Source: Prevotella sp. (lineage in GTDB: Bacteria; Bacteroidota; Bacteroidia; Bacteroidales; Bacteroidaceae). Taken from it: a DNA stretch of 64,000 bases. The position numbers and the translations under genes are program-made. Positions within the stretch are counted from its first letter, which is position 1. Each line of letters begins with the position of its first letter. Below are positions 8,958-17,258 of the stretch, piece after piece. Location of the stretch: NCBI GenBank assembly GCA_017541365.1, contig JAFXZF010000009.1, forward strand, positions 83,117-147,116, written 5' to 3'. The notes below the pieces were generated by a model. That model was not told the DNA's origin, did no database searches, and was given only the letters and a program-made list of their open reading frames with translations.

Positions 8958-9830
8958 TTACCCCAGGTATTTCATAAGTATCTTAGCATTACCGCTGTCG
9001 CGCAGCTTTGCTATTGACTTCTCTCTTATCTGTCTTACACGCTCACGTGTCAGTCCCAGTTCGTCACCTATCTCTTCCAGTCCCTTCTCATGACAGCCTA
9101 TGCCGAAGCACTCACGTATGATTATTATCTCACGATCCTTTAGCACGCGGTTGAGCACAGCATTAAGTTCCTGTGCCATCGACTCATGATCCACCGTGCG
9201 GTCAGTGCGTGAGTCATCGCCACTCGCCATCACGTCGAGCATACAGTTTTCCTCACCATCCTGAAATGGAGCATCTATGCTCACATGGTGGCCGTCAGCC
9301 ATGAGGCTCTGTCCTATCTTCTCCTCATCTATGTTAGTAGCCTCCGACAGCTCGCCCACGCTGGGGTGACGCTGGTTCTCTTGCTCAAATTTGTTTATCT
9401 CATGGTTTATCTTGCTCAGCGATCCAACCTGGTTCAGTGGTAGGCGTACTATGCGGCTCTGCTCTGCTATTGCCTGCAGTATGCTCTGACGTATCCACCA
9501 TACGGCGTACGAGATAAACTTAAAGCCACGTGTCTCATCAAACTTCTGTGCTGCTTTTATCAGTCCTATGTTACCTTCGTCTATGAGGTCCGTCAGCGAC
9601 AGTCCCTGATGCTGGTACTGCTTAGCCACCGACACCACAAATCGCAGGTTTGACGTCACCAGCTTATCCTTGGCGCGCTCGGCCTCCGGACCACCTTTCT
9701 TTATCTTCTGTGCCAGTTCGATTTCCTCATCGATGGTGATAAGTGGTGCACGTCCTATCTCCACAAGGTACTTGTCAAGGGCCTCACTATTACGGTTGGT
9801 AATACTTTTCTGAATCTTTAGCTGTCTCAT
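8958..9830 (-). CDS. rpoD: RNA polymerase primary sigma factor (RpoD/SigA)
   Basis: The 290-aa protein has the compact form of the Bacteroidetes housekeeping sigma factor. The N-terminus MRQLKIQKSITNRNSEAL leads into region 1.2 (YLVEIGRAPLIT). Region 2 has NLRFVVSVAKQYQHQG and DLIDEGNIGLIKAAQKFD, with the promoter-melting segment FKFISYAVWWIRQSI. Region 4 ends with GLTRERVRQIREKSIAKL, the -35-type helix-turn-helix. No long region 1.1 is present, as is usual in this phylum. The 171-bp upstream gap holds a good TTTG-N20-TAATTTTG promoter. Confidence 0.95.
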   Translation of the reverse strand: MRQLKIQKSITNRNSEALDKYLVEIGRAPLITIDEEIELAQKIKKGGPEAERAKDKLVTSNLRFVVSVAKQYQHQGLSLTDLIDEGNIGLIKAAQKFDETRGFKFISYAVWWIRQSILQAIAEQSRIVRLPLNQVGSLSKINHEINKFEQENQRHPSVGELSEATNIDEEKIGQSLMADGHHVSIDAPFQDGEENCMLDVMASGDDSRTDRTVDHESMAQELNAVLNRVLKDREIIIIRECFGIGCHEKGLEEIGDELGLTRERVRQIREKSIAKLRDSGNAKILMKYLG

Positions 9831-9924
9831 GTAACCTTTTATCTACGTCTTTAACTTGATAATCCTCATTACATCAACGCACGCGTACACAAACATATTG
9901 TGCACACGAGCGCATAATAGTTTG

Positions 9925-9956
9925 CAAAATTACAACTTTTTTTTCTTTCAACCAAA
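9925..9956 (-). promoter_or_regulatory. Promoter of rpoD-manC
   Basis: On the minus strand TTTG (9956-9953), a 20-bp spacer and TAATTTTG (9932-9925) match the Bacteroidetes consensus TTTG-N19-21-TAnnTTTG. It would leave a leader of roughly 85-90 nt. Confidence 0.7.
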
Positions 9957-9996
9957 AAAAACAACCTTTTTCAGCAAATATTCGTATCTTTTTTTG

Positions 9997-10004
9997 TAAC
10001 TTTG
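9997..10004 (+). promoter_or_regulatory. -7 box of the PIN-domain gene
   Basis: TAACTTTG matches TAnnTTTG and lies 30 bp before the ATG at 10035. The region at -33 is a T-run without a clear TTTG. The box overlaps a TTG at 10002 that could be mistaken for a start codon. Confidence 0.55.
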
Positions 10005-10034
10005 TCGCCGATATTTAGTAATGACACCATTTTT

Positions 10035-11444
10035 ATGAGAAAAAAAAATACGACCAACGAAGAGCCAATAACAGCACAGGCTCCCACAGACGACAAGCCC
10101 GCTAAGAAGGCAACGACAACAAGAAAAAACACACTACGCAAACCACGTTCTACGAAGAAAGTACAGGAGGTAAAAGAGACCCCTGAGACGCCCAAAGCAC
10201 CTGAAGCACCAAAGACACAGGAAACACTAGAGGTACAGGAGACTCCTAAAATTCAGGATGCACCCAAAACACCTGAAACTCCTGTAGCACTGACCATACC
10301 TGCCCTGCCTGACATAACGATACACAATATCATCGAACTCGCTCAGGCGCCACAGCGTGCCATAGTGCTCACCGATCAGCAGATACAGCAGCTCTCCCTC
10401 GACGACATACAGCGACGATACCGTTTCCTCGAAGACACCCTCGCACGTGTCCTCAACTACGATGTTGTCATCAGCGACACCAACATATGGCTCGAACTCC
10501 TCGTGGGTCATACCTCAAACCATTCCGACCCACGCGTCAATGCACGTCTGCAGTTCGAGCGACAGCTTGAGTTTATCTCAAAACTCATGAAGCACCGTGG
10601 AGGCAAATTCATGATTATGGGCGAGACATACGAAGAGATAGACCGCTTCGCAGCACTGCAGGACCCCACCAACCACAAGGAGGCCGACTTCACCGACAGC
10701 ATAGTATGTCTCAATGCAGCAGCACGCCTTGCCAAGCGCCTTATCCTCGCCCAACAGCGCGAAAACCGCCTACGCATCGAGGGCATCAGCGCAGAGAGCC
10801 ACCACGCATCCTTCGCCGATCCTGCCATAGTACGTCGCGTAGTCGAACTCTTTGCCACTGGCAAGCGAGTGCTCCTCATCACCAACGATGCCAGCGTTGC
10901 CATACGCTCCATCGGACTGTGCGACGACCTGCAGCGTATCAATGCCATTAACGACGACGATTGGGACACCATCTACGCCCCACTCCGCCCTATGGTATTC
11001 ACCTTCGACGACCTCCGCATCCTCGACTACTACACCCGTCAGTTCTACTACCTGCAAATGGCTGCTGGCAAACCATGGATGGCAGACATCACACCACTGC
11101 CACGCATACAGGCACCCCAACCCCTTACACTGTGGCAGGAGGCATTCCGCCCTGGCGACAAACATCGTGGCGACAACCTTTTCATCACCGAACAGGAAAA
11201 GCCCACCACCCCCCCAGCGCCCCAGCCCAAGCAACCTAAGCAGTCCAAGCAAACCAGACAAGGTTCTTCTGCCAAGCAAAGTACACCTGCCAAGCCTGCT
11301 CAGCAAGCCAAGCCTACCCCACCGACTAAGCCTGTTGCCGACACCAAGGAGGCACCAGTAAAGGAGGCACCAGCAAAAGAAACACCAGCAAAAGAAACAA
11401 AGAAAACAACTCGCAGACGCTCATCTATGATTAAAAAAAGTTAA
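10035..11444 (+). CDS. PIN-domain protein with long low-complexity N- and C-terminal tails
   Basis: A 469-aa protein in three parts. Residues 1 to about 95 are a Lys/Thr/Pro/Glu-rich segment with repeated PKxPE / ETPK units. The middle (about 140-320) resembles a PIN nuclease: first acidic site in VVISDTNIWLELL, Glu in MIMGETYEEIDR, Asp in ASFADPAIVRRV, and VLLITNDASVAIRS near its end. The C-terminal 90 residues are again Pro/Lys/Ala-rich with PAKETPAKET repeats and a basic end (TTRRRSSMIKKS). By family the core may cleave RNA; the tails may bind nucleic acid, which is inference. No antitoxin-like partner is adjacent, so a VapC role is unlikely. I chose the ATG at 10035 because the earlier TTG lies in the promoter. 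Confidence 0.75.
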   Translation: MRKKNTTNEEPITAQAPTDDKPAKKATTTRKNTLRKPRSTKKVQEVKETPETPKAPEAPKTQETLEVQETPKIQDAPKTPETPVALTIPALPDITIHNIIELAQAPQRAIVLTDQQIQQLSLDDIQRRYRFLEDTLARVLNYDVVISDTNIWLELLVGHTSNHSDPRVNARLQFERQLEFISKLMKHRGGKFMIMGETYEEIDRFAALQDPTNHKEADFTDSIVCLNAAARLAKRLILAQQRENRLRIEGISAESHHASFADPAIVRRVVELFATGKRVLLITNDASVAIRSIGLCDDLQRINAINDDDWDTIYAPLRPMVFTFDDLRILDYYTRQFYYLQMAAGKPWMADITPLPRIQAPQPLTLWQEAFRPGDKHRGDNLFITEQEKPTTPPAPQPKQPKQSKQTRQGSSAKQSTPAKPAQQAKPTPPTKPVADTKEAPVKEAPAKETPAKETKKTTRRRSSMIKKS

Positions 11445-11453
11445 AAACTACCA

Positions 11454-11488
11454 AACTTTCTACTTTCAACTTTCAACTTTCAACTTTT
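11454..11488. repeat. Period-7 repeat (AACTTTC)n upstream of tRNA-Ser
   Basis: Heptads AACTTTC, TACTTTC, AACTTTC, AACTTTC and AACTTTT. The third heptad ends with TTTC at 11471-11474, exactly 19 bp before the -7 box of the tRNA-Ser gene. Confidence 0.85.
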
Positions 11489-11501
11489 CTTTGTACCTTT
11501 G
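11471..11501 (+). promoter_or_regulatory. Promoter of tRNA-Ser, built on the heptad repeat
   Basis: TTTC (11471-11474), a 19-bp spacer and TACCTTTG (11494-11501), with tRNA-Ser starting 39 bp further on. TTTC is one base off the TTTG consensus and comes from a heptad unit. Confidence 0.65.
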
Positions 11502-11540
11502 CACTCGCTTTTCAGACCAAGAGCCGTCACAATGACGTTC

Positions 11541-11625
11541 GGAGAGATGGTAGAGTGGTCGATTACAGCGGTCTTGAAAACCGCCGTGCTGAGAGGCACC
11601 GGGGGTTCGAATCCCTCTCTCTCCG
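11541..11625 (+). tRNA. tRNA-Ser (UGA)
   Basis: Acceptor GGAGAGA pairs with TCTCTCC, followed by discriminator G. The anticodon stem GCGGT/ACCGC holds the loop CTTGAAA, anticodon TGA. It has the long variable arm of tRNA-Ser and the T-arm motif GGTTCGAATCC. The CCA end is not encoded. Confidence 0.97.
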
Positions 11626-11634
11626 CAAACAAAC

Positions 11635-11667
11635 AAAAAAGAGCATCCGTATAGGATGCTCTTTTTT
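11635..11667 (+). terminator. Intrinsic terminator after tRNA-Ser
   Basis: GAGCATCC, a GTATA loop, GGATGCTC (11641-11661) and six T. The preceding A-run makes it usable in the other direction too. The remaining 80 bp up to 11749 show nothing I can name. Confidence 0.9.
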
Positions 11668-11749
11668 GTTTTCAGAGAGTAGGGGTTAATGAGATCCCCC
11701 ATTGGGTTTATAACCGGATCTATGATTTGGCGGTGACGGAACAGAACTT

Positions 11750-12133
11750 CTATCGGACGAAGAAGGAGACAACCTCGTTGAACTCGGGTTGCTCATAACG
11801 GGTGCTCTCCCCTACCCCGATGGAGATCATCTTGTCGGAGGGGATGTGATAGTGTGTGATGAGATGAGTGCGAACTGCATCGGCACGCTGCTGTGCAACG
11901 TCGCTTTGGTTGGCCTTGGAGGTGAGTGATGATACGAAACCTGCCACAATGATGGTGGACGAGGGGTGATGGCTGGCATACTCGGCGATGAGCTGCAACT
12001 GCGCGAGTTGTGACTCGCGGATGGTGATGGAGTCGGGTTCGAATAGGATACGCTGGTTTAATGAACTCTGCGCATAGCAAACAGTGGTACTGAGGGTAAG
12101 GAGTACGAGTAGTTGTAGGAGTATTTTCTTCAT
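11750..12133 (-). CDS. Small periplasmic OmpA-domain protein
   Basis: A 127-aa protein with a signal peptide (cut expected after CYAQ) and little more than one OmpA-like domain: ILFEPDSITIRESQLAQL, IIVAGFVSS and QQRADAVRTHLITHY followed by IPSDKMISIGVGES match the beta-alpha-beta pattern that binds peptidoglycan. There is no lipobox and no beta-barrel. It is the last gene of the exporter and two-component unit, 16 bp after the response regulator. Its link to the exporter is inferred from position only. Confidence 0.75.
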   Translation of the reverse strand: MKKILLQLLVLLTLSTTVCYAQSSLNQRILFEPDSITIRESQLAQLQLIAEYASHHPSSTIIVAGFVSSLTSKANQSDVAQQRADAVRTHLITHYHIPSDKMISIGVGESTRYEQPEFNEVVSFFVR

Positions 12134-12149
12134 TTTTTTTCTGTGTGTA

Positions 12150-12902
12150 TTAAAGGGTGTGGTAATCGATGTACTGCTGCACGGCGTCTTTGTAGCTGTC
12201 GGAGATGGGTAGGTAGTTCTGACCGAAGATGATGCGCTGGCGCTCTATGGCGTCTGCCATGGGCATATGGACGATGTAGGAGCGATGTATGCGCAAGAAT
12301 TGGGGAGCGGGAAGGGTATCCTCGAGGGTCTTCATATTTATGAGGCAGAGGACGCTCTTCATGTTGCCTGACTGTGCTTCTGGGCGCAGGTGTATCTTGA
12401 CGTAGTCCTTAACGCCCTCGACGTAGAGTATGTCAGCGAGGAAGATGCGCAGGAACTTGTAGTCGGACTTGACGTAGATAAAAGCATCACTCCCCCCTAC
12501 TTTCTCCCTCAAGGGGTAAGTGTCAACTTCTCGTGTGGAGACAAGGGGAACTTGAGTCTTAGCATGCGCCTTAGTGGCAGCACGGAGGAAATCTTCGAAG
12601 GCGATGGGCTTGAGCAGGTAGTCTATGCAGTTGACGCGATAAGAGTCAACTGCATACTTGTCAAAGGCGGTAGTGAATACTACCATCGTTGTAGGGGGCA
12701 GGATGGAGGCAAACTCAAGGCCTGAGAGTTCGGGCATCTGTATGTCGAGGAAGAGGAGCTCAACGGGATGTTGGCGGAGGTCTTTCATCGCCTCGATGGC
12801 GCTGTTGTATGTGCCTACTACTTCGAGAAATGATATCTTGCGTGCGTAGGATGTGAGGAGCTCTGCTGCGAGGGGCTCGTCGTCGATGATTGCAGTGGTC
12901 AT
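12150..12902 (-). CDS. LytTR-family response regulator
   Basis: Two-component DNA-binding regulator of 250 aa. The receiver domain has the acidic pair D7-D8 and phosphoacceptor D53 in LFLDIQMPELSG, with conserved Thr in FTTAFDKYAVDSY. The LytTR domain begins near residue 146 with FIYVKSDYKFLRI and continues with LYVEGVKDYVKIHL and FLRIHRSYIVH. The linker contains PLREKVGGSD, encoded by a G-rich segment (12482-12520) resembling the dispersed repeat in trmN6. It is next to its kinase and in one unit with the exporter genes, so they probably form its own control loop. A 9-C/9-A homopolymer pair lies just before the start codon. Confidence 0.92.
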   Translation of the reverse strand: MTTAIIDDEPLAAELLTSYARKISFLEVVGTYNSAIEAMKDLRQHPVELLFLDIQMPELSGLEFASILPPTTMVVFTTAFDKYAVDSYRVNCIDYLLKPIAFEDFLRAATKAHAKTQVPLVSTREVDTYPLREKVGGSDAFIYVKSDYKFLRIFLADILYVEGVKDYVKIHLRPEAQSGNMKSVLCLINMKTLEDTLPAPQFLRIHRSYIVHMPMADAIERQRIIFGQNYLPISDSYKDAVQQYIDYHTL

Positions 12903-12907
12903 TTTAC

Positions 12908-12925
12908 TTTTTTTTTGGGGGGGGG
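12908..12925. repeat. Homopolymer pair T9-G9 just upstream of the response-regulator start
   Basis: Nine T (12908-12916) followed directly by nine G (12917-12925), 6-23 bp before the start codon of the response regulator, which is read on the minus strand. Tracts like this are prone to slippage. Confidence 0.8.
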
Positions 12926-12968
12926 ATAGGAGAGTTATAGGGAATTATAGGGGCAATGCTGAGTTTCT

Positions 12969-13010
12969 CAATTGTGAACTGTAAACCTCGAACCTCAAGC
13001 CTCAAACCTG
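12969..13010. repeat. Period-7 repeat at the end of the sensor-kinase gene
   Basis: Degenerate heptads such as AAACCTC, GAACCTC, AAGCCTC and AAACCTG. They overlap the last codons of the kinase gene and extend into the gap before the response regulator. Confidence 0.7.
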
Positions 13011-14036
13011 TAGTACTATTTCCGAGGTGTACATGCCATCGGGGGTGACGCCCTTTGTCCACTGGTAGCGATCGGGATACATCATGTCGAGGCGCTGGCG
13101 CACGTTGGCGAGGCCTATGCCGTGACCTGAGCGGTCGGCGGAGGGTTTGGGGTGATTGGAGTTGGTGATGGAACAGGTGACACTGCCTGGTGACTCACTT
13201 AGGGTGATGCTGATGCGACAGGGCTGGGCGGGGCTGACGCCGTGCTTGAAGGCATTCTCGACGAGCGAGATGAAGAGCAGTGGGGCGACGAGGGTGTGGG
13301 ACTGGGGTGACACATCGATATGGGTCTCAATGGCGACATTGGAGGAGAGACGCAGCTTCATGAGGTCAACGTATGACTGTATGAAGTCGGCCTCGGACTG
13401 CAGGGTGACCATCTCGCTCTGATTGTCATAGAGCATATGGCGCAGCATGTGGGAAAGCTGCATGACGGCTCCTTGGGTGCGCTCAGGCGAGATGGCGGAG
13501 AGGGCATATATATTGTTGAGGGTATTGAGCAGGAAGTGGGGTGATATCTGACTGCGCAGCCCTCGCAGTTCGGCTTCGCGACGTGCTACCTCTGCCTCTT
13601 GCTGACGTCGGCGCAGGTTCTCGATATGCTGATTGATACGCATGGTGTAGGCTATGATGATGGCGAGCAAAAGGTTGAGGGCATCGCGCAGGGCTGCAAA
13701 GGCGTAGAAGGACTTGGGCCGCATGCCGTCTCTTGCCTCGATACGTGGGACATGGAAGGTGCTCATCTCGACATGGTGCCACACTCCGAGGGCGATGCAT
13801 GATATGAGCACGACAACGGCATTGGTAGCGACGTAGCAACGCATGTCACCTACTCCATCTTTGAAGATACGGGGGGCGAGCCACTGGTAGTTGATCCAGA
13901 ATACTGCGACAAGGGTAAGGGGCATGGCGCATCTGGTGATGTAGTGGCGCAGGGTGAGGTCATCGTGGGGCCCCTGAAACATCACAGGCAGGAGGAGGAC
14001 AATGAATGTGGAATATATAATGAGACGTTTATTCAT
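13002..14036 (-). CDS. LytS-type sensor histidine kinase
   Basis: Membrane kinase of 344 aa, His_kinase (PF06580) family. Hydrophobic segments lie at about 5-20, 36-52, 70-86 and 117-130. A coiled region (about 136-160) leads to the phosphoacceptor H167 in SQISPHFLLNTLNN. The ATP-binding part has the N-box LVENAFKHGV and the glycine-rich GHGIGLANVRQRLDMMYP. No separate sensor domain is visible, so the signal is probably perceived in the membrane. It overlaps the start of the gene order between permease and regulator by 8 bp, indicating translational coupling with the permease. Confidence 0.92.
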   Translation of the reverse strand: MNKRLIIYSTFIVLLLPVMFQGPHDDLTLRHYITRCAMPLTLVAVFWINYQWLAPRIFKDGVGDMRCYVATNAVVVLISCIALGVWHHVEMSTFHVPRIEARDGMRPKSFYAFAALRDALNLLLAIIIAYTMRINQHIENLRRRQQEAEVARREAELRGLRSQISPHFLLNTLNNIYALSAISPERTQGAVMQLSHMLRHMLYDNQSEMVTLQSEADFIQSYVDLMKLRLSSNVAIETHIDVSPQSHTLVAPLLFISLVENAFKHGVSPAQPCRISITLSESPGSVTCSITNSNHPKPSADRSGHGIGLANVRQRLDMMYPDRYQWTKGVTPDGMYTSEIVLQV

Positions 14037-15252
14037 AACGTATGGCTTCTATAGGATCCATGCGTGCTGCCTTCTGAGCTGGGAAATAGCCGAAACCCAC
14101 ACCTATTATAGTACAAACTATGAAACTTACAACGATAGACCACATGGGGATGCTGGTGGGCAGTGAGAAGAGCATGGTGGCACCCAGGGAGAGCAGTGCA
14201 CCAAGTCCGATGCCAAGTATCCCGCCAGTGACGGAGATGATGATGGACTCGATGAGGAACTGATTGGAGATGTCAATGCCACGTGCGCCGACAGACATGC
14301 GCAGTCCTATCTCCTTGGTGCGCTCTGTGACGCTGACGAGCATAATATTCATGATGCCTATGCCTGCTACGAGGAGCGAGAAGGCTGCTGCTACAACGAG
14401 GATGAGGGTGACGGTGTCCATGGTGGATGACATGGTCTCCATCATCTCCTGCTGGGAACGAATTGTGAAGTCGTCCTCGTTATCGTCCTTGAGCTTGTGC
14501 TGCTGACGTAGTATGGTAGTGAGTTCTGTAATGGCATCGTCGGTCATTTCCTCGGTGAGGGCGGAGCAGTTAATGCTGGAGAGCCACGTCTGGGCACTGA
14601 CACGCTTCATCACAGTGGTGTAAGGGGTGATGATGAGGTTGTCTTGGTCCATGCCGAAGGAGTTGTAGCCCTTGCTCTTGAGGACTCCGATGACGCGAAA
14701 TGGTATGCTCTTGAAGCGTATCATCTTGCCAACGGGGTCAACGTGCTCGCCAAAGAGTTCGTCAACGACGGTCTTGCCGATGAGGCATACCTTGGCTGAC
14801 TTCTTGATATCTTCATCGGTAAACTCGGTGCCGCTGGTGACCTCCCACTGCTTGATATCAAGGTACTCGGGACTCTCGCCGTAGAGCGTGGTGGAGGTAT
14901 TGTTGTTGCCATTGATGACTTGTCCGCTGGCGCTCACCTCGGGCGAGATGTAGGAGATGTACTTGGCTTCTTTCTTGATAGTCTCAAAGTCCTCGACCTT
15001 GAGGGTCTGCATACTGGAGGGGTCCTGACGTACTCCTCCCATGCCCTTGTCGGCACCTGGGCGTATCATGATGATATTGGTACCCATCTGGGATATGTTC
15101 TGACGGATACTCTCCTTGGAGCCCTGACCTATCGCCATCATGACGATGACGGCTGCTACACCGATGATGATGCCCAGCATGCTAAGGAAGGAGCGAAACT
15201 TGTTGTTGAGTATAGCCTTGAGGGCTACTTTTATAAGGTTGATGAAACTCAT
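14029..15252 (-). CDS. MacB-like ABC transporter permease
   Basis: Integral membrane component of a MacB/FtsX-type exporter, 407 aa. The N-terminal helix (KFRSFLSMLGIIIGVAAVIVMM region) is followed by a large periplasmic domain and three C-terminal helices (VTLILVVAAAFSLLVAGIGI region onward), including RTKEIGLRMSVGAR and ending FPAQKAARMDPIEAIRYE, a family signature. I place the start at the ATG 15252 (MSFINLIKVALKA); the frame extends upstream to 15333 but that part overlaps the ATPase gene. It starts 4 bp after the ATPase stop. Confidence 0.93.
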   Translation of the reverse strand: MSFINLIKVALKAILNNKFRSFLSMLGIIIGVAAVIVMMAIGQGSKESIRQNISQMGTNIIMIRPGADKGMGGVRQDPSSMQTLKVEDFETIKKEAKYISYISPEVSASGQVINGNNNTSTTLYGESPEYLDIKQWEVTSGTEFTDEDIKKSAKVCLIGKTVVDELFGEHVDPVGKMIRFKSIPFRVIGVLKSKGYNSFGMDQDNLIITPYTTVMKRVSAQTWLSSINCSALTEEMTDDAITELTTILRQQHKLKDDNEDDFTIRSQQEMMETMSSTMDTVTLILVVAAAFSLLVAGIGIMNIMLVSVTERTKEIGLRMSVGARGIDISNQFLIESIIISVTGGILGIGLGALLSLGATMLFSLPTSIPMWSIVVSFIVCTIIGVGFGYFPAQKAARMDPIEAIRYE

Positions 15253-15256
15253 TTCT

Positions 15257-16009
15257 CTAATCGTCTTGTGGTTTAGGCAATGCAGCGAGTGCCTCTGCAG
15301 CTGATAGAATATTGTTGTTGATGACATCTTCACGTATCTTGCCGTCGCGTAACATAATATTGCGTGAGGAGTACTGTGCTATCTCGGGATTATGGGTGAC
15401 GAAGATGATGGTGCGTCCCTGTGCATGGAGCTTCTGAAAGAGCACGAGCATCTCGAAGGATGTACGCGTGTCAAGATTGCCCGTAGCCTCGTCGGCAAGC
15501 ACCACGGCGGGGTTGTTGACAAGGGCGCGAGCTATGGCTACGCGTTGCATCTGACCGCCTGACATCTGGTTAGACTTGTGATAGAGGCGGTCGCCGAGAC
15601 CTACCTCCTGCAATGCCTGGATGGCTGCCTCACGACGCTGCTGGGCGCTGTACTCGGAATTGTACATGAGGGGTAGCTCCACATTCTCCACCGATGTGGT
15701 CTTGGCAAGCAGGTTGTAGTTTTGAAATACGAAACCTATCTTACGATTGCGCAGGCGTGCTCGCTGACTCTTGGACATAGTACGCACGCTGACGCCGTCG
15801 AGGTAATACTCTCCTGAGGTGGGGGTGTCGAGACAGCCTAACTGATTGAGCAGCGTGGATTTGCCTGAGCCTGACGTACCCATGATGGTGACAAACTCAC
15901 CCTCGTATATCTTGAACGATATGCCACGCAGAGCCTTTACGACCTCGGAGCCTACCTTAAACTCGCGGCGCACATCCTGAAGTTCTATGACTACTTTTTT
16001 TTCTTCCAT
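15257..16009 (-). CDS. MacB-like ABC transporter ATP-binding protein
   Basis: ATPase subunit of the same exporter, 250 aa. Walker A is GTSGSGKSTLLNQ (about 44-56), the Q-loop follows in FVFQNYNLLAKTTSVENVELPL, the ABC signature is MSGGQMQRVAIARAL, Walker B is PAVVLADEATGNLDTRTS and the switch histidine lies in IIFVTHNPEIA. ATPase and permease are separate proteins, unlike the fused MacB of Proteobacteria. It lies 28 bp after the adaptor gene. Confidence 0.94.
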   Translation of the reverse strand: MEEKKVVIELQDVRREFKVGSEVVKALRGISFKIYEGEFVTIMGTSGSGKSTLLNQLGCLDTPTSGEYYLDGVSVRTMSKSQRARLRNRKIGFVFQNYNLLAKTTSVENVELPLMYNSEYSAQQRREAAIQALQEVGLGDRLYHKSNQMSGGQMQRVAIARALVNNPAVVLADEATGNLDTRTSFEMLVLFQKLHAQGRTIIFVTHNPEIAQYSSRNIMLRDGKIREDVINNNILSAAEALAALPKPQDD

Positions 16010-16036
16010 GACACTTACGACATTTTTTACTATGTG

Positions 16037-17248
16037 CTACTTGGAGGAAGAAGAAGGACCACCACTGCCCTTCTTATTGGAACCTGGGCGCTTAGGCATG
16101 AAGGGGTTGTTGGTGGACTGTCCTGAGGTATCGCCGCCATCGGCCGACGCACCTCGCATCTGAAACTCTGTTATGACCTGCTGTCCTGCCTTGATGCCTG
16201 ACTTTATCTCGGTCAAGATGCCATCGGTAATGCCGATGGTGACAGCATATGCCCTGAAGGTGTCGCCGTCGAGCACCCATACCTTGTCAGTGCCCTGGCA
16301 GTCCACTATGGTCTGGCCCTTAGTGAGCATCTTCTCATTGGGGGTAAACTTGAGTGCCTTGGCTGGTACGGCAAGAACATCCTTGACCTCCTTGGTGTAG
16401 ATGGTGACATTGGCGGTGAGACCAGGTTTAAGCTTCATATCGACGTTGGGGGCTGAAATGACGACCTGATAGGTCACCACATTGGACTCTGTGGTAGCCT
16501 CCTGGCGCACCTGTGTCACAGTACCTGAGAAGGTGTCGTCAGGATAGGCATCGACGGTGAACTTCACGCGCTGTCCCTCCTTTACCTCGCCGATGTCAGC
16601 CTCGTCAATGTCGGCGATGACCTGCATATTGGTAAGGTCCTGGGCGATGGTGAAGAGTTCTGGGGTGCTGAATGAGGCTGCCACGGTCTGTCCCTCCTCG
16701 ACGCTCTTGGACAGCACTATGCCGTCGATGGGCGAGGTAATTGTGGCATAGCCGAGGTTGGTCTGAGCCTTGTTGACACTCTCTGACGATGTGCGCACCT
16801 GCTGCTGCGCCTGCTCGTAGGACAGGCGTGCCTGCTCGAAGTCGTTGGCAGAGATGAGTCCCTTGTCGTAGAGGGTCTTATAACGATTATAGTTTGCCTT
16901 CTGATAGGACAGGTTGCTCTGTGCCGATGAGAGATTGGCACGGGCGCTGGCAAGCTCGGAGAGAAGGTTGGTCTTGTCGAGTTCGGCGATAACCTGTCCC
17001 TTCTTTACCACGCTGTTGTAGTCAACATACAGATGAGCTACGATACCTGACACCTGGGTACCTACGGTGACGCTGGTGACAGGTTCTATGGTACCTGTAG
17101 CGGTGACGCTGTTGGTGATGTCTTTTACCAACACTTCAGCTGTGCTGTATGACACGCCTGCTGACTTCTTGCCTCCCAGGAGGAAGTATGCTATGGCAAC
17201 TATCACTACTGCCACTGCTATACCTATGTATATTTTCTTATTTTTCAT
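16037..17248 (-). CDS. MacA-like periplasmic adaptor (HlyD/RND membrane-fusion family)
   Basis: Periplasmic bridge between the ABC exporter and TolC, 403 aa. A single N-terminal membrane anchor (IYIGIAVAVVIVAIAYFLLG region) is followed by the lipoyl halves (VEPVTSVTVG-like, and ATITSPIDGIVLSKSVEEGQ) around a coiled-coil hairpin rich in Ala/Gln/Ser, then beta-barrel and membrane-proximal domains. The C-terminus is a low-complexity Ser/Gly/Lys tail with KRPGSNKKGSGG. It starts 10 bp after the TolC-like gene. Confidence 0.92.
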   Translation of the reverse strand: MKNKKIYIGIAVAVVIVAIAYFLLGGKKSAGVSYSTAEVLVKDITNSVTATGTIEPVTSVTVGTQVSGIVAHLYVDYNSVVKKGQVIAELDKTNLLSELASARANLSSAQSNLSYQKANYNRYKTLYDKGLISANDFEQARLSYEQAQQQVRTSSESVNKAQTNLGYATITSPIDGIVLSKSVEEGQTVAASFSTPELFTIAQDLTNMQVIADIDEADIGEVKEGQRVKFTVDAYPDDTFSGTVTQVRQEATTESNVVTYQVVISAPNVDMKLKPGLTANVTIYTKEVKDVLAVPAKALKFTPNEKMLTKGQTIVDCQGTDKVWVLDGDTFRAYAVTIGITDGILTEIKSGIKAGQQVITEFQMRGASADGGDTSGQSTNNPFMPKRPGSNKKGSGGPSSSSK

Positions 17249-17258
17249 TTTCTACTAA

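Noticed and set aside
10002..10034. TTG start of the PIN-domain gene at 10002
   Set aside because: It overlaps the -7 promoter box TAACTTTG; the ATG at 10035 is far more likely.
10035..11444. VapC-type toxin
   Set aside because: The protein is over three times the usual VapC length and no small antitoxin gene adjoins it.
11466..11702. Open frame on the minus strand with the peptide GERGIRTPG
   Set aside because: It is the antisense of tRNA-Ser; this peptide is a known false product of tRNA genes.
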